From NCBI GenBank assembly GCA_003449495.1, contig DMHJ01000115.1:7743-16355 (forward strand): a stretch of DNA of 8,613 nucleotides. The letters are read 5' to 3'. This stretch comes from Clostridiales bacterium UBA8153 (GTDB lineage Bacteria > Bacillota > Sulfobacillia > UBA8153). Made by a program: the position numbers and the translations under genes. The notes beneath the pieces are model-generated. The model was not told the DNA's origin, ran no database searches, and worked only from the letters and a program-made list of their open reading frames with translations. Of the stretch, positions 6,134 through 8,613 are shown in pieces (the stretch's first letter is position 1; every line of letters begins with the position of its first letter).

Positions 6134-6342
6134 GGAGCCGGGGCCCACTACGGAACCGGGGCGAGCTCGGCTTGGCCCGGAGGGCAGCTGCTCCGGGGCG
6201 AAATCGTCCCGCCCGCTGGGTCCTGGAGGAAAACGGCACCTGCCCAGAGGGCCGGACGGTAGCCGCCCAAGCCCATGGGATCGACGGCCGCCGGCAACTT
6301 CCGTGGGAAAAGCCGTGAAGCCGGTGGGAAAGGAGGCGGCGC

Positions 6343-7950
6343 ATGGAAGCCATCGCATCTCGGGTACTGACCCAGGAGCCGGAGTTTCTGGCGCGTCACC
6401 GCCATCAGGAGGCGCTGGCGGCAGAGCTGCGGGCGCGGCTGGAACTGGTCAAGGCCGGAGGTGGCGGGCGGGCGCTGGCACGCCAGCGGTCGTTAGGGAA
6501 GCTGACCGCCCGCGAGCGCGTTGACGGCCTGCTGGATTACGCGTCGCCGTTCGTCGAGCTATCGGCGTTGGCAGCTTGGGGCATGTACGATGGCGAAGCG
6601 CCGGCTGCCGGCATCATCACCGGTATCGGCCGCGTGTCCGGCGTCGAGTGCGTCGTGGTAGCCAATGACGCCACGGTGAAGGGCGGCACCTACTACCCGT
6701 TGACCGTGAAGAAGCACGTGCGCGCCCAGGAGATCGCCCTGGCCAACCGGCTGCCCTGCCTATACTTGGTGGACTCCGGAGGCGCGTTCCTCCCGCTTCA
6801 GGCCGAGGTCTTCCCGGACCGCGAGCATTTTGGGCGCATCTTCTACAATCAGGCCCGGCTGTCGGCAGCGGGGATTCCCCAGATCGCCGCGGTCATGGGC
6901 TCTTGTACCGCAGGCGGTGCCTACGTCCCGGCCATGAGTGATGAGGCCGTCATCGTGAAGGGAACGGGTACCATCTTCCTCGGGGGGCCGCCGTTGGTGA
7001 AGGCCGCCACCGGTGAAGACGTGACTGCGGAGGAACTTGGGGGAGCCGATGTGCATGCGCGCCGGTCGGGGGTGGTGGACCATTACGCCGAGGATGACCG
7101 CCAGGCCTTGCAGATCACCCGTGGCATCGTGGCTACCCTGAACCACCGGAAGCAGCCGGACCTGGACATCACCGCCGGAGAGGACCCCGCCTACTCGCCG
7201 GAGGAGCTGTACGGGGTGGTGCCGGTGGACCTGCGTACCGCCTATGATGTGCGGGAGGTGATCGCCCGCATTGTGGACGGCAGTCGGCTGGCCGAGTTCA
7301 AGGCCTTCTATGGGACGACGCTGGTATGCGGGTTCGCGCGCATCCAGGGCATGCTGGTCGGCATCGTAGCCAATAACGGGGTGCTCTTTGTGGAGAGCGC
7401 CGAGAAGGGCACGCATTTCATCGAGCTGTGCGGGCAACGCGGTATCCCCATGGTGTTCCTGCAGAACATTACCGGGTTTATGGTCGGCAGGCAATACGAG
7501 GCGGCGGGAATAGCGCGGGCGGGCGCTAAGATGGTTCACGCCGTATCCACCTGCAATGTCCCCCGCTTTACCGTAGTCATCGGAGGCTCATACGGAGCCG
7601 GCAACTACGGTATGTGCGGCCGCGCCTACGAACCCCGCTTCCTGTTCATGTGGCCCAACGCCCGCATCAGTGTCATGGGCCCGGAGCAGGCCGCAGGTGT
7701 CCTGGTCACCGTCAAACGCGAGCAATTGGCCCGCGAGGGCCAGGTACTCTCCCCTGAGGAGGAGTCAGCCATCGTACGGCCGATCCTGGACAAGTACGAG
7801 GCCGAAGGCAGCCCGTACTACAGCACGGCCCGCCTCTGGGACGACGGCATCATCGACCCGGTCAAGACCCGCGACGTCCTGGCTCTCTGCCTATCGGTGG
7901 CGCTGAACGCGCCCATCGAGCGCATGAAGCCGGGCGTCTACCGGATGTAG
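6343..7950 (+). CDS. liuB: Methylcrotonyl-CoA carboxylase-type carboxyltransferase (beta) subunit
   Basis: A 535-residue biotin-dependent acyl-CoA carboxylase beta subunit, full length. It would transfer CO2 from carboxybiotin to 3-methylcrotonyl-CoA in leucine degradation. The N-terminal crotonase-fold half contains [14 protein letters not shown] (52-65), [20 protein letters not shown] (77-96), [20 protein letters not shown] (106-125), [19 protein letters not shown] (141-159) and oxyanion loop GSCTAGGAY (186-194). The C-terminal half has [18 protein letters not shown] (414-431) and [12 protein letters not shown] (435-446). The segments [16 protein letters not shown] and [14 protein letters not shown] are typical of MCC (and the close geranyl-CoA carboxylase) rather than propionyl-CoA carboxylase PccB. 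The start ATG has a strong AGGAGG (6331-6336) 6 bases upstream. Two bases separate its stop from the next gene. The biotin-carrying alpha subunit is not in the window and should lie downstream. Geranyl-CoA carboxylase is the main alternative. Confidence 0.9.
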   Translation: MEAIASRVLTQEPEFLARHRHQEALAAELRARLELVKAGGGGRALARQRSLGKLTARERVDGLLDYASPFVELSALAAWGMYDGEAPAAGIITGIGRVSGVECVVVANDATVKGGTYYPLTVKKHVRAQEIALANRLPCLYLVDSGGAFLPLQAEVFPDREHFGRIFYNQARLSAAGIPQIAAVMGSCTAGGAYVPAMSDEAVIVKGTGTIFLGGPPLVKAATGEDVTAEELGGADVHARRSGVVDHYAEDDRQALQITRGIVATLNHRKQPDLDITAGEDPAYSPEELYGVVPVDLRTAYDVREVIARIVDGSRLAEFKAFYGTTLVCGFARIQGMLVGIVANNGVLFVESAEKGTHFIELCGQRGIPMVFLQNITGFMVGRQYEAAGIARAGAKMVHAVSTCNVPRFTVVIGGSYGAGNYGMCGRAYEPRFLFMWPNARISVMGPEQAAGVLVTVKREQLAREGQVLSPEEESAIVRPILDKYEAEGSPYYSTARLWDDGIIDPVKTRDVLALCLSVALNAPIERMKPGVYRM

Positions 7951-7952
7951 CC

Positions 7953-8613
7953 GTGAGCGACGTACTACGCTGCTCCACGGCCGGGCCGCAGATGACCATC
8001 ACCTTGTGCAGGCCACGCGTGCATAATGCCCTGGACGCCGGGTTGTCCGCCGGTCTAGCCCGGGCGTTTCGCGAGGCAGCCAGGTGCGAACAGACCCGCT
8101 ATGTGGTGCTGGCCGGCGAGGGGCCCTCGTTCTGTGCCGGCGCCGACCTGCAGGGGATGCGGGCGGCCGGTACGGCCAGTCCACAGGAGAATCGCGCGGA
8201 TGCCTCTATCCTGGCCTCCGTGCTGGAAGCCATCGCTCACTGCCCGAAGCCGGTGATCGCCCGGGTAAACGGCGTCTGTCTGGGCGGGGGAGTGGGACTG
8301 GCGGCCGCCTGCGACCTGGCGGTGGCCACACCGGATGCGGTTTTCGGGCTGTCGGAAGTGCGGCTGGGGTTGGTTCCGGCCACCATCTTCCCGTACTTGC
8401 TGAGGAAGGTGCCCCCCCACCGGCTACTCTACGCAGCCCTTACCGGGGAGCGCTTCAGCGCGGCCGTCGCCCAGGACCTGGGCCTCATCCAAGAGGTGGC
8501 GGACGACCCCGGTGAGGTAGTGGGGCGGTGGGCCTCACTACTGCTGGCAGGAGGCCCGCAGGCCCTCGCTCAGGTCAAGGAGCTCTTCCGCTTGGTGCCG
8601 GAAATGCCCTGGG
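7953..8613 (+). CDS. liuC: LiuC-like enoyl-CoA hydratase (3-methylglutaconyl-CoA hydratase), cut by window edge
   Basis: From GTG at 7953, 220 codons are open to the right edge; about 40 residues are missing. The crotonase fold is clear: LCRPRVHNALD (18-28), oxyanion strand SFCAGADL (59-66), NGVCLGGGVGLAAACD (106-121) and FGLSEVRLGLVPATI (131-145). The last segment, with SEVRLGL-P-A, is typical of LiuC-type methylglutaconyl-CoA hydratases, which add water to make HMG-CoA. Of the two classical crotonase glutamates, the second is present (E135 in SEVRLG) but the first position is glycine (G115 in GGGVGL), as I recall for LiuC relatives such as the Pseudomonas enzyme. The GTG follows the liuB stop by two bases, with only a weak ribosome site, so translation is probably coupled. 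The ATG at 7992 would remove the first conserved strand. Substrate is inferred from context and subfamily motif. Confidence 0.87.
   Translation, partial: MSDVLRCSTAGPQMTITLCRPRVHNALDAGLSAGLARAFREAARCEQTRYVVLAGEGPSFCAGADLQGMRAAGTASPQENRADASILASVLEAIAHCPKPVIARVNGVCLGGGVGLAAACDLAVATPDAVFGLSEVRLGLVPATIFPYLLRKVPPHRLLYAALTGERFSAAVAQDLGLIQEVADDPGEVVGRWASLLLAGGPQALAQVKELFRLVPEMPW

Larger units (their letters stand above)
5899..6342. other. Divergent spacer between acyl-CoA dehydrogenase and liuB
   Basis: This 444-base GC-rich stretch must carry promoters for both directions, but I cannot assign one with confidence. The only AT-richer part is 6001-6037, the likeliest promoter area. Structure seen: GGCGCC-GT-GGCGCC (5972-5985), TGCATGCA (5990-5997), a perfect 15-bp palindrome (6119-6133), three copies of CCGGGGC (6138, 6156, 6193), and GTGGGAAA twice before liuB (6303 and 6323). 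Open frames on both strands here are short, Pro/Arg-rich and lack good ribosome sites, so I do not call a gene. No riboswitch motif was recognised. Confidence 0.6.

Noticed and set aside
6070..6342. Possible riboswitch or structured RNA before liuB
   Set aside because: I compared by eye with T-box, cobalamin, glycine, SAM, TPP and RNase P core motifs and found no convincing match; purine-rich GC repeats alone are not enough.

Overview
This window looks like the replication-origin neighbourhood of a high-GC (roughly 60% or more by eye) Gram-positive bacterium. The order dnaA, dnaN, a small S4-domain gene, recF is the classic Bacillota order. A DUF721 gene directly after recF is a layout I associate with Clostridia-type lineages (Moorella/Desulfotomaculum-like). 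The many GTG/TTG starts and strong GGAGG-type ribosome binding sites fit a high-GC member of that group. The exact taxon cannot be fixed from the sequence alone.

Left part (1-4346, all on the minus strand): dnaA (2988-4346), then a 244-base spacer with the hallmarks of oriC, then dnaN, the S4 gene yaaA, recF and the first 96 codons of a DUF721/DciA-like gene cut by the left edge. The dnaN-yaaA-recF-DUF721 genes overlap or nearly touch and read as one operon. They encode the replication initiator, sliding clamp, a small RNA-binding protein, the gap-repair/recombination loader and a probable helicase-related accessory protein.

Origin: DnaA boxes occur on both sides of dnaA. The dnaA-dnaN spacer has an 11-bp-phased run of boxes, a pair of abutting boxes next to four DnaA-trio-like triplets, and an AT-richer stretch beyond them, in the same order as the Bacillus subtilis unwinding element. 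Upstream of dnaA, three boxes spaced 12 bp apart form a 33-bp inverted repeat. They lie just downstream of a good sigma-A-type promoter whose -35 element sits inside a palindrome, which suggests DnaA autoregulation and a bipartite origin.

Right part (4759-8613): an acyl-CoA dehydrogenase on the minus strand, a 444-base divergent spacer, then two plus-strand genes, a methylcrotonyl-CoA-carboxylase-type carboxyltransferase (liuB-like) and a LiuC-like enoyl-CoA hydratase (cut by the right edge). Together they look like part of a leucine/isovalerate degradation cluster: acyl-CoA to enoyl-CoA, carboxylation, then hydration toward HMG-CoA. The biotin carboxylase subunit and HMG-CoA lyase would be expected past the right edge. 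The rpmH-rnpA genes that normally sit upstream of dnaA in Bacillota are absent here.

I see no mobile element, CRISPR array, tRNA or rRNA, and no wholly unknown protein system. The unusual material is the regulatory architecture around dnaA and the catabolic genes placed directly beside the origin.
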